Shown here: positions 43,181 through 52,218 of the stretch, one piece after another | How positions within the stretch are numbered: position 1 is the stretch's first letter | How the letters are laid out: each line of letters starts with the position of its first letter | Source of the DNA: Vampirovibrio chlorellavorus | Lineage (GTDB): Bacteria > Cyanobacteriota > Vampirovibrionia > Vampirovibrionales > Vampirovibrionaceae | Reading direction: 5' to 3' | DNA: 64,000 nt | Assembly: GCF_003149375.1 (NCBI RefSeq) | Contig: NZ_QFWH01000004.1 | Coordinates: 124,001-188,000 of the forward strand | Program-made: the position numbers and the translations under genes | The notes under the pieces: generated by a model | Told to the model about the DNA's origin: nothing | Seen by the model: only the letters and a program-made list of their open reading frames with translations | Databases searched by the model: none

Positions 43181-45310
43181 TTACGCCGAATACCCATAGT
43201 TATCGGCAAAATCGCTGGTGCCAATGGTACCCACGGCTTGCACCTGAATATCGGGAATCAGCTCGCTGTAGGACATGACGGTGATGATAGGAATGTGTCG
43301 ATCCAGCAATTGGAAGAGGGGCAGACGAATGCGCGGCGAACAGAGGATGACCGGCACCCGATCGTAGGTTTGCTGCACCCTGCGCAGGGTTTCCCCGGTG
43401 ATTTCAATGAGTTCCTGCACTTGCAGGGGGTTCAGCAGGAACATGGTGCCCAGTTCGGTCCGCTGGCAACTGTCATCCAGAATTTTTTCCCATTCATTAG
43501 AGAGGGTCACGGCGTACAGGTTTTTATTTTTATCGGCGTGCAAGAGGCAGATTTGCCGACCCAGAGCGGCCCGCAGACGCTCGGAGAGAATATCGGGCTC
43601 TTTGCTGAAGCGGGCGTAATCGCTCAGGCGTTCAAAGACAAACATGATGTCTTTGATAGACACTTTCTCCCGCACCAGATTGACGAAGATTTTGCGCAGG
43701 TCGTTGGGGGTCAGGATGTTGGGCACCAGTTCCTGAATGATGGATTGATCCTGCTGGCGCACCAGCTCCATCAGCTTTAACACGTCCATTTTGGCCATCA
43801 CTTCATCCACGTGCTTAATGACCACTTCTTTCAGATGCTCAATGAGGGCGTCGGTGGCGTCAATGGCGTTTTTTTGCAGTTGCTCGGGGATTTCCTGGGG
43901 CAGTAGCCAGTAGGCTTCCTCAATGCCAAAGGTGGGCTCCATGTCCATAATGGCGTTTTTGGGCGGGGTCAGGTTGTACATCTGGAACTGGCTGGCCGGA
44001 ATCATATAGCGACCGGGATAGACGTTGGCGGAGGCCACCGGGTTGTTGCGGATGGAAATGAGGTACTCGTTGGGGCCAATGCTGACGCTGTCCATAATGC
44101 GGATGTTGGGCAGGATAAAGCCCAGTTCATCGGTCATGCGGGAACGCAGACCAGCGATTTTACCTAACAGTTGCCCATCCTGATCGGGATCGGCAATGAC
44201 CAGCAGATCGTTTCCCACTTGCAGGCTGAGCGGGTCCACGCCCAGTTTTTCGTACATGCGGTTGGGGTTAATCAGCTCGCTCATGTTTTCTTTGACCTGA
44301 TCCAGCTGGCCCAGTTGCTGTTGCACATCGGTGGTTAAAAATACGCTGAAAGCAATGGCTCCCAGTCCCAAGGCAATGGGCAGGAAGGCCCAAATGGGCA
44401 TACCGGTGCCAAAGAGTCCTGAAATACCAATAAGGCCCAAAAATACGGCAGAAAAGATGAGGCCGTAGGGCTTGCCTTGGACTTGTGCGAATAAATCTTT
44501 GGCCAAACTGCCTTCATTGGCGGTGGAACGGCTCATCATCAGGCCGGAGGCCACGGACATCAGCAGGGCTGGAACCTGAGCGGCCAAGCCATCCCCCACC
44601 GTAAGAATGGTGTAGTGTTGCAGGGCTTCATCAATGGCCATGCCGTTCATCAGCATGCCAATGGCCAAGCCGCCAATGGCGTTGATGACGGTAATGATGA
44701 TACCGGCGATGGCGTCCCCTTTAACGAACTTCATGGCACCGTCCATGGAACCAAACAGGGCCGATTCCCGTTGCAGGTCTTCCCGCTTTTTAATGGCTTC
44801 TTCCGGGGAAATCAGACCGGCGTTAAAGTCGGCGTCAATGGTCATCTGTTTGCCGGGCATGGCGTCCAGGGCGAAGCGGGCGCCCACTTCCGCAATCCGC
44901 TCGGCGCCTTTGGTAATAACCATAAACTGAACCAGGGTGATGATGATAAAGATGACCGCCCCCACAATCAGGTTGCCGCCGGTCACCAATTCACCGAAGG
45001 CGTGGATAATCCCCCCGGCCTCCCCTTTGGAGAGAATGGAGCGGGTGGCGGCGATGCTGAGGGCCAGACGGAACATGGTGCCCACCAGAATAATAGAGGG
45101 GAAGGCGGCCATATCCAGTGGTTTTTGCACGTACAGGGACATCATCAGCAAGATGACGCCCAGCGAGATGTTCATGGTCAGGATGACATCCAGCAGCCAG
45201 ACCGGCATGGGCAGCAGAATCACGATCACCAGAGCGCAAATCATAATGCTCATGGTTAATTCCGAGGCGGAAGGCAGGGTAAAGGTCTGACCGCCCTGTG
45301 GTTGCGCCAT
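43181..45310 (-). CDS. flhA: Flagellar type III export gate protein
   Basis: The 709-residue inner-membrane protein forms the export-gate ring. About eight N-terminal helices are followed by the FHIPEP signature ARFALDAMPGKQMTIDADFN (about residues 145-165) and a cytoplasmic domain from about 350 on that docks chaperone-substrate complexes. Length is normal. Its ATG shares one base with the fliH stop (TGATG), a sign of translational coupling. flhB, fliPQR and fliI are not in the window. Confidence 0.97.
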   Translation of the reverse strand: MAQPQGGQTFTLPSASELTMSIMICALVIVILLPMPVWLLDVILTMNISLGVILLMMSLYVQKPLDMAAFPSIILVGTMFRLALSIAATRSILSKGEAGGIIHAFGELVTGGNLIVGAVIFIIITLVQFMVITKGAERIAEVGARFALDAMPGKQMTIDADFNAGLISPEEAIKKREDLQRESALFGSMDGAMKFVKGDAIAGIIITVINAIGGLAIGMLMNGMAIDEALQHYTILTVGDGLAAQVPALLMSVASGLMMSRSTANEGSLAKDLFAQVQGKPYGLIFSAVFLGLIGISGLFGTGMPIWAFLPIALGLGAIAFSVFLTTDVQQQLGQLDQVKENMSELINPNRMYEKLGVDPLSLQVGNDLLVIADPDQDGQLLGKIAGLRSRMTDELGFILPNIRIMDSVSIGPNEYLISIRNNPVASANVYPGRYMIPASQFQMYNLTPPKNAIMDMEPTFGIEEAYWLLPQEIPEQLQKNAIDATDALIEHLKEVVIKHVDEVMAKMDVLKLMELVRQQDQSIIQELVPNILTPNDLRKIFVNLVREKVSIKDIMFVFERLSDYARFSKEPDILSERLRAALGRQICLLHADKNKNLYAVTLSNEWEKILDDSCQRTELGTMFLLNPLQVQELIEITGETLRRVQQTYDRVPVILCSPRIRLPLFQLLDRHIPIITVMSYSELIPDIQVQAVGTIGTSDFADNYGYSA

Positions 45311-46032
45311 CAGCCACCCCCTTCAACGCCGGTGCTGACCAGTCGCCGTAAAATGCCTAGCTGGGTGCTGAAGGACGCATCGATGAGACCACTGTTGGTT
45401 TCCACAATGCAGCTGCCCAGATCCACACTGGCGTCTTCCATAATGATCATTTCCGCGTTCAGGTTGGGGATGGGGTCGCTCTTTAAAAACTGGCGCACGC
45501 TGGCGGCATCATCCGGGTTGACTTTGACCAGCACGCTCTTGGGGTTGCGTCCCAGTTTCTGAATGGTGTCTTTCACCAGCCCCATCACCAGCGAATCATC
45601 GCAGCTGACTTCGGTTTTGATAATCCGGGCGGCTACTTCCACGGCCAGCGAGCCAATCTCCCTGGCTACGGATTGCAAGGCTTCTTCCCGCCCACTCATG
45701 AGCTGGGCAAAGTGGCTCCGTAACTCTTCAATGGTGGCTTCCGCTTTGGCCAAGCCCTCTTCAAACCCCGCTTCCTCGGCCTGCTCTTTAATGGCCACTG
45801 CTTCCAGATGGGCTTTGCTGATGAGATCCTTGTCCTCAATGCGACGGTAACCCCGGCGACGATCGTTGCGTCGATCGTCCTGTCGCCGTTCCGGAACCAG
45901 ACCTGCCTCAATGGTCTCCTCACTCCACTCCACCGGCGGAGGGGCTGGAGGAGGGCCTGGATCGACCATGTTTACCTCGGCCTGATCGCCGGGGTGGGGC
46001 TGGTTAAGTGTGCGACGCTTCTTGATGATCAT
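45310..46032 (-). CDS. fliH: Flagellar export apparatus stator FliH
   Basis: The 240-residue product matches FliH. A Pro-rich, Arg-rich N-terminus (EAGLVPERRQDDRRNDRRRG) precedes a long coiled-coil helix (about 70-120). The C-terminal domain has VEVAARIIKTEV, VLVKVNPDDAASVRQFLK and ASVDLGSCIVETNSGLIDAS, the segment that binds the FliI ATPase. It starts 3 bases after the unknown gene upstream and overlaps flhA by one base. FliI itself is not adjacent, which is unusual for fliH. Confidence 0.9.
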   Translation of the reverse strand: MIIKKRRTLNQPHPGDQAEVNMVDPGPPPAPPPVEWSEETIEAGLVPERRQDDRRNDRRRGYRRIEDKDLISKAHLEAVAIKEQAEEAGFEEGLAKAEATIEELRSHFAQLMSGREEALQSVAREIGSLAVEVAARIIKTEVSCDDSLVMGLVKDTIQKLGRNPKSVLVKVNPDDAASVRQFLKSDPIPNLNAEMIIMEDASVDLGSCIVETNSGLIDASFSTQLGILRRLVSTGVEGGG

Positions 46033-46035
46033 CGT

Positions 46036-47157
46036 TCAGGGGCTTCCTGTATTGGGAAGGCTTTGCTCTCGTTCCGGGGCAAGGCGCTTGCTCAGGTACT
46101 GGTAGAGAATGCCCTGCAGACGGGGGGATAACGATGGCGCTGTCCATTCCTTTGCTTCCTGATGGTAGTCCGCAGCCCCTGAATGATGGGCAATTACAAA
46201 GCGTTGCACCATTGGACGCTCATCTTTTAAACATGATAACAGTTTTTCCCGGGAGATCTGCTCCACCAGCGCGTGGATGCCTGGATGGGCAGCGCTTTCC
46301 GTTTTCTTGTTTTTGGAAACCAGTACGCTTTTCAGTTTTTTTAGTTCGGCGGCCACTTTTTGAATGTCCAGATGGGCTTCAATATTGTGGGGGTGGCTGT
46401 AAAAAGTAATCAGCTCCTTTTCGTCGCTGTCAAAGGTCTGCATCAGTCGGGCCCGCTTGGAATGGGGGAGGGTGTCCAGCAGCAAGGCCACCGCCGCGTA
46501 TTTCTCGGCGTTCTGAAGTGGTGGGGGGCTCTCTGGTAAAACGGCTGCGGGCTGTGTAGGGGGCGATACACTCTCTGGCCCCGAGGGATTGGCTGGCGGC
46601 TCCTCAGGGAGCGTGGCCGCCTGTGGCTGTTGTTCTGCCTGGGGCAGCTCGGATTCGGGCTCGGGGTTGATGGGCCCATAGGCTTTTTCATATTCGTTGA
46701 TGTAGTGAATCAGGGCGCTTTCGGCCCCCTGCGTGACGAATTCGGCTTGCTGCGCCTGGGTAAACTGGAACTCCGGGGTGCGCTCCTGACCGTGCGTAGC
46801 CGCCACCACCTGTTTGGCCTGCTCGTAAACGTGTAATGCCACCTGCTGGGTGAACTGCTCAGCCATTTCGCCCGGCAGGTTGTAGTCCCGGCAGCGCAAA
46901 ATACAGTAGAGAATTCCCTCTCCAAACAGGCTCAGGGCCTGCATGGCTTTCTCATCATCAATGGCTATGGGCTCAGCCCCTTCTTGCAGGATGATGCCCG
47001 TTTCCTTGGCCAGCTCCGTAATGGCCACCTGATTGAAACTGGCCACGAACTGGGCGTAGCCGGTGGCTTCCTCCTCGCTCAGGTCGTAGCTTTGCGCGCG
47101 AAGAAAGACCAACTGGTTGGCCTGCTCTAGGATGGCTTGTTCGTTGAAGTTGCTCAT
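46036..47157 (-). CDS. Unknown flagellar-cluster protein at the fliG position (373 aa)
   Basis: The product has three parts: a helical N-terminal domain (about 1-130), a Pro/Glu/Gln-rich linker (about 165-215) and a helical C-terminal domain (about 220-350). The N-terminal domain lines up with that of the gene upstream: NQVAITELAKETGI here and TRIAADELSKDRTV there, each followed by an Asp/Ala-rich stretch and LFGEGILYC or LFLRGINHC. The C-terminal LKDERPMVQRFVIAHHSG and nearby helices have the feel of FliG middle-domain armadillo repeats (where ERPQ-type loops recur), but the match is too weak to call. Immediate linkage to fliH (3 bases) argues for a role in the switch or export apparatus. 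Confidence 0.75.
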   Translation of the reverse strand: MSNFNEQAILEQANQLVFLRAQSYDLSEEEATGYAQFVASFNQVAITELAKETGIILQEGAEPIAIDDEKAMQALSLFGEGILYCILRCRDYNLPGEMAEQFTQQVALHVYEQAKQVVAATHGQERTPEFQFTQAQQAEFVTQGAESALIHYINEYEKAYGPINPEPESELPQAEQQPQAATLPEEPPANPSGPESVSPPTQPAAVLPESPPPLQNAEKYAAVALLLDTLPHSKRARLMQTFDSDEKELITFYSHPHNIEAHLDIQKVAAELKKLKSVLVSKNKKTESAAHPGIHALVEQISREKLLSCLKDERPMVQRFVIAHHSGAADYHQEAKEWTAPSLSPRLQGILYQYLSKRLAPEREQSLPNTGSP

Positions 47158-47277
47158 GGGTGAATGGTTGGTCGTTAGGGGGGCTGATGAATCCGGTTAC
47201 AATGGTTTAACCTGTTGACTGCAACCTTGTGAAAACGTCTCTTCCTTCAATAATAAAACCGAAAAGAACGGGTCGAT

Positions 47278-47790
47278 TTATGGCTGCCAGGGTAGAGGTA
47301 GGGCGCCTCCCCTGATGCCGGTGGTTTCCTCCCGTAGTAACACATCGGCGCTTTGTTTCATCATCAATTGCAAATCTTTGGGGTCCTGCAGGGGCATGGG
47401 CAGGTTTTCGGGAGGATATTGCAAAAGGCCGATCATTATTTTTGATAAATTGAACAGCTTCCAGGCCAGCGTTTCCAGAATGGCTTTTCGACGCTCCCAG
47501 TCCAGGCGGGAATCCCGAAGTTTTTTGGCGCAATGGTTGATACCCCGCAGGAATAAATCGATGATTTGATGCGCGGTGGTCGCGTCCACGGTTACTACAT
47601 TGTCGGTGTAGGGCAATTTTACGGTGCGATCCTTGGACAGTTCATCGGCGGCAATGCGGGTGAAGGCAAAGATGATGTTGCGGGTTTCCTCGATTTCTTC
47701 TCTGGGCACGCCGACTTTATCCAGTCGGTCGCAAATGCGAGAGGCCCACTCGGCGGCAACTTGTTCGGAATGAAATAAAGGCTGGCTCAT
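47278..47790 (-). CDS. Unknown flagellar-cluster protein downstream of fliF (170 aa)
   Basis: The soluble, helical product begins MSQPLFHSEQVAAEWASRIC. Residues about 35-120 appear related to the N-terminal domain of the 373-residue neighbour: FAFTRIAADELSK, then VDATTAHQIIDLFLRGINHC and a region of charged helices (DWERRKAILETLAWKLF). It lacks the linker and C-terminal domain of the neighbour. No signal peptide or membrane segment is present. The position between fliF and fliH suggests a basal-body or switch-associated role. I do not recognise a family. Confidence 0.72.
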   Translation of the reverse strand: MSQPLFHSEQVAAEWASRICDRLDKVGVPREEIEETRNIIFAFTRIAADELSKDRTVKLPYTDNVVTVDATTAHQIIDLFLRGINHCAKKLRDSRLDWERRKAILETLAWKLFNLSKIMIGLLQYPPENLPMPLQDPKDLQLMMKQSADVLLREETTGIRGGALPLPWQP

Positions 47791-47881
47791 CGTTCGTCTC
47801 GTTTTAAACTGTTAGCACAGGGACTTTGAATAATCGATGGGACTTGTGCAATGGGGTGTGTCGGCTTTTTGCTTTTTTTCT

Positions 47882-49564
47882 TCAGGAAGATTCAATCCAG
47901 TTTTTAATTTCCAGATCGAGAGCCTCATCATCCAAATCCTCCCCGGCCACTTCTTCTTTAAGTTCTTGCAGAACCTGTTGAATCCCCCCGCCAGTGCCCA
48001 GGCGTTTCTGGGATTCCATGAGCTTGCTTTCCAGTTCCTGAGCCTGCTGCATTTGTTTTTGCTGGGCTTCCAGGATCATTTGGGTCTGTTGCTGGGTGGC
48101 TTGCAACTGGGCCTGTTGCTGGCTAGCGAATTGTCGTAGCTGTTGTAATTCCTGCTGGGTGTAGGCCATGGCCTCTTCCGGCACTTTGCTGCCGCCTTTC
48201 TGCATCATGCCGATCAGCACAATGGCCAAAACGCAGAGCAGGATGGTGCCGCCGGCCCAGTATAGCCACGTTAAATCGGAGCTGCCGCCGCCGCTGGCAT
48301 CCGCGCCTTCCAAACTGTTAACCGGGGTCAGTTTGCGCATGTTGCTTTGGGCAATGCTCACGTTCTCCGGGCGCACTTTGGGGCTGGCCGCCTTGGCCAG
48401 TAAAACCTGTAGCTCATTCACGCTCATGCCCTGCGGGAAATGACTGCCATCAATGGTCACGGCGATAGAGATATCTTCCACCATGCCCACCGGGCGGGTT
48501 TCCACCCACTGGGTTTTGGAGTTGCTGTAAGTAACCTCCACGCCGTTGCGGTTGTAATCCTTGTTGCTGCTTCCCCCACCGGTGACAGCGCTTTGCAGGC
48601 TGCTGGGCAACAGGCTGCTGGTGGGGCCTCCGGCGCCCGGGCCTGCGCCGTTTGAGTTCAGATTTTCGTTAAAGGCCTGTTTGGTGGTGACCACGGCCCC
48701 TTGCGGATCAAATTCCTGGGTCATGGTTTCCCGGGTGGCCTGCCGTACTTCCGTACTGACGGTGACCACGTAGTTACCGGCGCCCACCAAGCGATCCAGC
48801 TGGGTGGCCACTTTTTGCTGCATGTAGTTGTCTTGTTCTTCAATTTTGTCGGTGATTTCCGTACCGTTATCCAGCACGCTGCTGTAGGTGTTGCCGTTGG
48901 TATCGGTCACCGTGACGTGAGAAGCGTCCAGCCCCTGCAGGCTGCCCACTACCAGATTGGTGACCGCTTTGACCTGCGCCTTGGTCAGGCGGCTGCCAGT
49001 GGGTAACGTCACTTGCACGGTGGCCGACATGGGCTGCATTTCGCTGCGGAACAGGGTTTGTTCCGGGATGGCGATATTCACGGAGGCGTCTTCAATGGGA
49101 TCAATTTTTTTAATCAGCCGGGCGATTTCCCCTTGCTGGGAGCGGATGAGCTTAATCCGTTTTTCCTCCCGAGAAGCGGTCAAGTCGCCTTTATCGAAGG
49201 CTTCCAGGCCCACATTTTTATCCATCAAGCCTGATTGCACCAGCGAAATCAAGGCCTGATCCCGCTGGTTGTTGGTGGTGTCCGGCTCAAAGTACAGGGT
49301 GATTTTATCGCCGTCGCCCTTGCTGTATAAACGCACGTTTTCTCGGGCCAGCATGGCCTGAATTTCAATGGCTTTGCCGGTACTGTTGACCAGCGCCAGT
49401 TTGCGGTCCTCTTCTTTGGAGGGCAGCTTTTGCTGGCCCATGTCCTTGGGGGCGCCGCTTTGGCTGACCAACACCACCGCTCCAATCAGAATCAAGCCCA
49501 AAACGCCAGCCACAATGGCCAGCATGCGCTTGTTTTGCAGTAGGGCTTGTATTTGGGGGGGCAT
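47882..49564 (-). CDS. fliF: Flagellar MS-ring protein
   Basis: The 560-residue protein builds the MS ring in the inner membrane. It has an N-terminal helix (MLAIVAGVLGLILIGAVVLV), the ring-building region with ARLIKKIDPIEDASVNIAIP and VTNLVVGSLQGLDASHVTVTD, a second membrane helix (LYWAGGTILLCVLAIVLIGM) near residue 440 and a long Gln-rich coiled coil after it. The tail ends LDLEIKNWIESS, resembling the FliF C-terminal peptide that binds FliG. This suggests FliG is made somewhere, although its gene is not beside fliF. Confidence 0.95.
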   Translation of the reverse strand: MPPQIQALLQNKRMLAIVAGVLGLILIGAVVLVSQSGAPKDMGQQKLPSKEEDRKLALVNSTGKAIEIQAMLARENVRLYSKGDGDKITLYFEPDTTNNQRDQALISLVQSGLMDKNVGLEAFDKGDLTASREEKRIKLIRSQQGEIARLIKKIDPIEDASVNIAIPEQTLFRSEMQPMSATVQVTLPTGSRLTKAQVKAVTNLVVGSLQGLDASHVTVTDTNGNTYSSVLDNGTEITDKIEEQDNYMQQKVATQLDRLVGAGNYVVTVSTEVRQATRETMTQEFDPQGAVVTTKQAFNENLNSNGAGPGAGGPTSSLLPSSLQSAVTGGGSSNKDYNRNGVEVTYSNSKTQWVETRPVGMVEDISIAVTIDGSHFPQGMSVNELQVLLAKAASPKVRPENVSIAQSNMRKLTPVNSLEGADASGGGSSDLTWLYWAGGTILLCVLAIVLIGMMQKGGSKVPEEAMAYTQQELQQLRQFASQQQAQLQATQQQTQMILEAQQKQMQQAQELESKLMESQKRLGTGGGIQQVLQELKEEVAGEDLDDEALDLEIKNWIESS

Positions 49565-49709
49565 TGGTTTGTGCTTCCTGCGTCCAATAGGGACCCATTG
49601 CGATGGAATGAGCCACTGTTATCTTACGGTGAAACGGCAGTGCCTTTTATCGGTTGGCTGATGGATCTTCCAGAGCCCGCTTTCCTGAGAATGGAGGAGT
49701 TGAGGCTTT

Positions 49710-50030
49710 TTAAATCTGAATTTGCAGAATGCGGTCGTACGCTTGCACCACTTTGGTGGCTACCTGCGTGGTCACGCTCATCACCAGTTCGGCCTTGGCG
49801 TTGGCCACCATCACGTCGTGTACGTCCACGCCGCCGGTGGTCATGGCCTCATGCATCAGGGCGTCCGGGGCCTGGGCGGTTTGATTGACAGTGTCCAGGG
49901 TTTTCATCAGGGCGTTCTGGAAATCGGGCTTTTGTACTTCGCCCTGCAATTGCAGTTTGGGCATGGCCGCCTGAAAGGGGCTTTTTACCCCTTCGGTTAT
50001 GGAGAGCTTGGGAATGTAGCCAATGTTCAT
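49710..50030 (-). CDS. fliE: Flagellar hook-basal body protein FliE
   Basis: The 106-residue product joins the MS ring to the rod. The C-terminal half HDVMVANAKAELVMSVTTQV and ATKVVQAYDRILQIQI matches FliE closely. FliE is usually followed by fliF, as here, with 145 bases between. The N-terminus is poorly conserved, as is common in the family. Confidence 0.92.
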   Translation of the reverse strand: MNIGYIPKLSITEGVKSPFQAAMPKLQLQGEVQKPDFQNALMKTLDTVNQTAQAPDALMHEAMTTGGVDVHDVMVANAKAELVMSVTTQVATKVVQAYDRILQIQI

Positions 50031-50092
50031 GGGTTAAACTCCGTTGTTATAAGCTGGGTTCAGTTGGAAGCGTGGCTACCGCCGGGCGCTGC

Positions 50093-50749
50093 TTAAGTGT
50101 TTGGCGTGGCGGTCTGCTGATTTTGAAGGTACAGGGACAGGATATTGCGCACGTAGTTCTGGGTTTCCTTGTAGGGAGGAATGCCCTGATGGCGGTTGAC
50201 CGCTCCCGGCCCTGCGTTGTAAGCGGCCAAGGCCAGCGGGATATTTCCGTTGAATTGATTTAAGAGCCCCTTCAGGTAGCGCATGCCCCCTTCCAGATTC
50301 TGGGCCGGATCCTGAGGGTTGGCGACCCCCAGTTGCTGGGCGGTGCCGGGCATCAGTTGCATCAGCCCCATGGCCCCGGCTTTGGAGACGGCGTTGGGAT
50401 TGAAGCCCGATTCCTGCTGGATGAGGGCGTTGACCAGATTCTTATCCAGCCCGAACCGGCTGCTCAGGGTTTCCACCAGCGGCTGGACTTCGGCTTTGCG
50501 CTGATTGACGCTGGCCGCTCCGGCTTGCTGCAGGAAAAACTGAAAGGGCTTGGGCTGGTTGGTTGCTCCTGCTGGCAGGCTATCACTCAGTGGATTGGCG
50601 GGCAAGGCCGGGGCGTTACCGGGGGCAAGCGGTTGTGGCCCCCGCACGGCAGTAATCATGCCTTCAATCTGGCGCATGCGGCTTTCAATGGCATCAATGC
50701 CGCCGCCTGCCATCATGGTGGTATTTCCGCTGAGTCCGAACAGGGTCAT
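50093..50749 (-). CDS. SLT-type lytic transglycosylase in the flagellar cluster
   Basis: The 218-residue product has a C-terminal SLT domain: catalytic Glu in [20 protein letters not shown], then [26 protein letters not shown] and [12 protein letters not shown]. The N-terminal 90 residues are Pro/Ala/Gln-rich. There is no clear signal peptide, so it may be exported through the flagellar secretion system like FlgJ. Its position between flgC and fliE fits opening of peptidoglycan for rod assembly. It is not FlgJ by architecture. Confidence 0.87.
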   Translation of the reverse strand: MTLFGLSGNTTMMAGGGIDAIESRMRQIEGMITAVRGPQPLAPGNAPALPANPLSDSLPAGATNQPKPFQFFLQQAGAASVNQRKAEVQPLVETLSSRFGLDKNLVNALIQQESGFNPNAVSKAGAMGLMQLMPGTAQQLGVANPQDPAQNLEGGMRYLKGLLNQFNGNIPLALAAYNAGPGAVNRHQGIPPYKETQNYVRNILSLYLQNQQTATPNT

Positions 50750-50830
50750 TTTCTCTTGTCCTTTTTCTGATGGTTTTTCTTATTTTTTTCGGAAGGGCTT
50801 GAGTCGCCGCTTGCCCTGGCGGTTCAGGCG

Positions 50831-51277
50831 TTAGCCGCCCCGACCAATCTCCAGCGCTTTGTTGGCCATGTTCTTGACCACGCCGATTACGGCCAGGTTG
50901 GCCTCATACAGGCGGGAGGTATTGAAGGCATCGGCCATATCGGTCATGGGGTTTACGTTGGAGAGGGTCACGTAGCCGTCTTTGTCGGCTTCCGGGTGAC
51001 CCGGTTCGTAAATGCGCTTGCCCGGGGTTTTATCGGCCACCACCCCGGCCATCAAGGTTCCGCCGGGCCCGTAGGAAACCCCGGTGGTAATCACCCCTTT
51101 GCGCATTCCGGCAATGACATCCTGAAAGGCCATCTGCTGGTTTTCCATTAGTACCGGAATTTTGCGCTCGTAAAAGGGCGTGTTGACGTTGGCGATGTTG
51201 TTGGCGTGGACTTTCATCCGCTCGGATTGAGCGCTTAAACCTTGGACGGAAATATCAAGTGATCCGGATAATGTCAT
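50831..51277 (-). CDS. flgC: Flagellar basal-body rod protein FlgC
   Basis: The 148-residue proximal-rod protein has the N-terminal rod signature VHANNIANVNTPFYERKIPV, the central GGTLMAGVVADKTPGK...YEPGHPEADKDGYV, and C-terminal NPMTDMADAFNTSRLYEANL. Length is normal. It lies downstream of flgB but is separated from it by the RDD gene, which is unusual. Confidence 0.95.
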   Translation of the reverse strand: MTLSGSLDISVQGLSAQSERMKVHANNIANVNTPFYERKIPVLMENQQMAFQDVIAGMRKGVITTGVSYGPGGTLMAGVVADKTPGKRIYEPGHPEADKDGYVTLSNVNPMTDMADAFNTSRLYEANLAVIGVVKNMANKALEIGRGG

Positions 51278-51300
51278 GGGGGTTCAATCCTCGGGTTGGC

Positions 51301-51810
51301 TCAGGGCGTGTGATAGCTTGAATCAAGTCGATAAACCAGGGTTTGCTGGGGGGCGTCCCAGCTGGTAAAGCCGCTACGACACAGGCGTTGTTTCTGGTAG
51401 ACCAGCAGGACAAAAGGCATTAGGGGAATCAGGGCTGAGAGGAACAGCAGGCCGTTCACCCAAACGGAGCGGGCGAGAGAGGATTCCCAGGAGAGCGGGT
51501 TTTGGTGTTGGGTTTGAACAGTCAGGCCCCACAGCCGTTTGCCCGGTGTGGTGCCCCAATGGGTCAGGAACAGGGTGTCACAGGCGATGGTGCTGAGGGC
51601 CAGACAGGGCAGTACCGTGCTGGCGTGCAGGGCTTGGGGCTGCCCGATGAGCGTGATGAGTCCAGCCGTTATAAGGCCAGCCAGGCTAAAGTCCAGCGCT
51701 TTGGCCCACAAACGACGCCAGGGATTGCGCAATTGTAGACACTGCGCCTCTGCCGTCCAGGCTTGTGGACGAAAGCGAAAGGCCGGGTTGTGGGATTGGG
51801 AAGTAGGCAT
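51301..51810 (-). CDS. RDD-family membrane protein between flgB and flgC
   Basis: The product, about 169 residues, has the RDD pattern: RRLWAKALDFSLAGLITAGL, THWGTTPGKRLWGLTVQT and a hydrophobic C-terminal part (GLLFLSALIPLMPFVLLVY) ending near SWDAPQQTLVYR. RDD proteins have about three helices and an unknown, possibly transport or sodium/proton-exchange, role. ATG 51810 and GTG 51831 are alternative starts; neither has a strong ribosome site. The gaps to flgB and flgC are under 31 bases, so it is in the flagellar operon. Confidence 0.83.
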   Translation of the reverse strand: MPTSQSHNPAFRFRPQAWTAEAQCLQLRNPWRRLWAKALDFSLAGLITAGLITLIGQPQALHASTVLPCLALSTIACDTLFLTHWGTTPGKRLWGLTVQTQHQNPLSWESSLARSVWVNGLLFLSALIPLMPFVLLVYQKQRLCRSGFTSWDAPQQTLVYRLDSSYHTP

Positions 51811-51840
51811 GGCGATGCTTCTCTGGCTCACGGGGCTTGT

Positions 51841-52188
51841 TTATCTGCCGACCTGGCTGGCGCTTTTGAGGACGGTCACAATACTGGCGGCTCGCCGGGT
51901 GGTCATACTGTAGAACAGCAGGTTTTTCTGCATGTCGACCAGCTCTTTTTGCAGATTCACCGGGGTGCCGGTGTTGTGGTTCATTTCGCTGAGCTTGCTG
52001 CCCATGCGCTGGGACAGGTTGGTTTCAAAGGGGTTCTCCGCTTTCAGCACTTCGGCGAAGCTGGCGCTGCGAGCCGTGTAGCCGGGCGTGTGGGCATTGG
52101 CGATGTTGGCGCTGGTCAGCTTTTGCCGGGAGGAAATGGCGTTCAGATACTGAAGCGAGGGGCCTAGCGCGTTGTCTAAAAAGTCCAC
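51841..52188 (-). CDS. flgB: Flagellar basal-body rod protein FlgB
   Basis: The 115-residue proximal-rod protein has SRQKLTSANIANAHTPGYTA at about residues 20-40 and the C-terminal helix NLLFYSMTTRRAASIVTVLK, both typical of FlgB. Length is at the short end of the family. It precedes the RDD gene and follows a FlgG-type gene by 30 bases. Confidence 0.93.
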   Translation of the reverse strand: MDFLDNALGPSLQYLNAISSRQKLTSANIANAHTPGYTARSASFAEVLKAENPFETNLSQRMGSKLSEMNHNTGTPVNLQKELVDMQKNLLFYSMTTRRAASIVTVLKSASQVGR

Positions 52189-52218
52189 GGGGTTGCTCCT
52201 TTAGTACGAGTCATTCAA

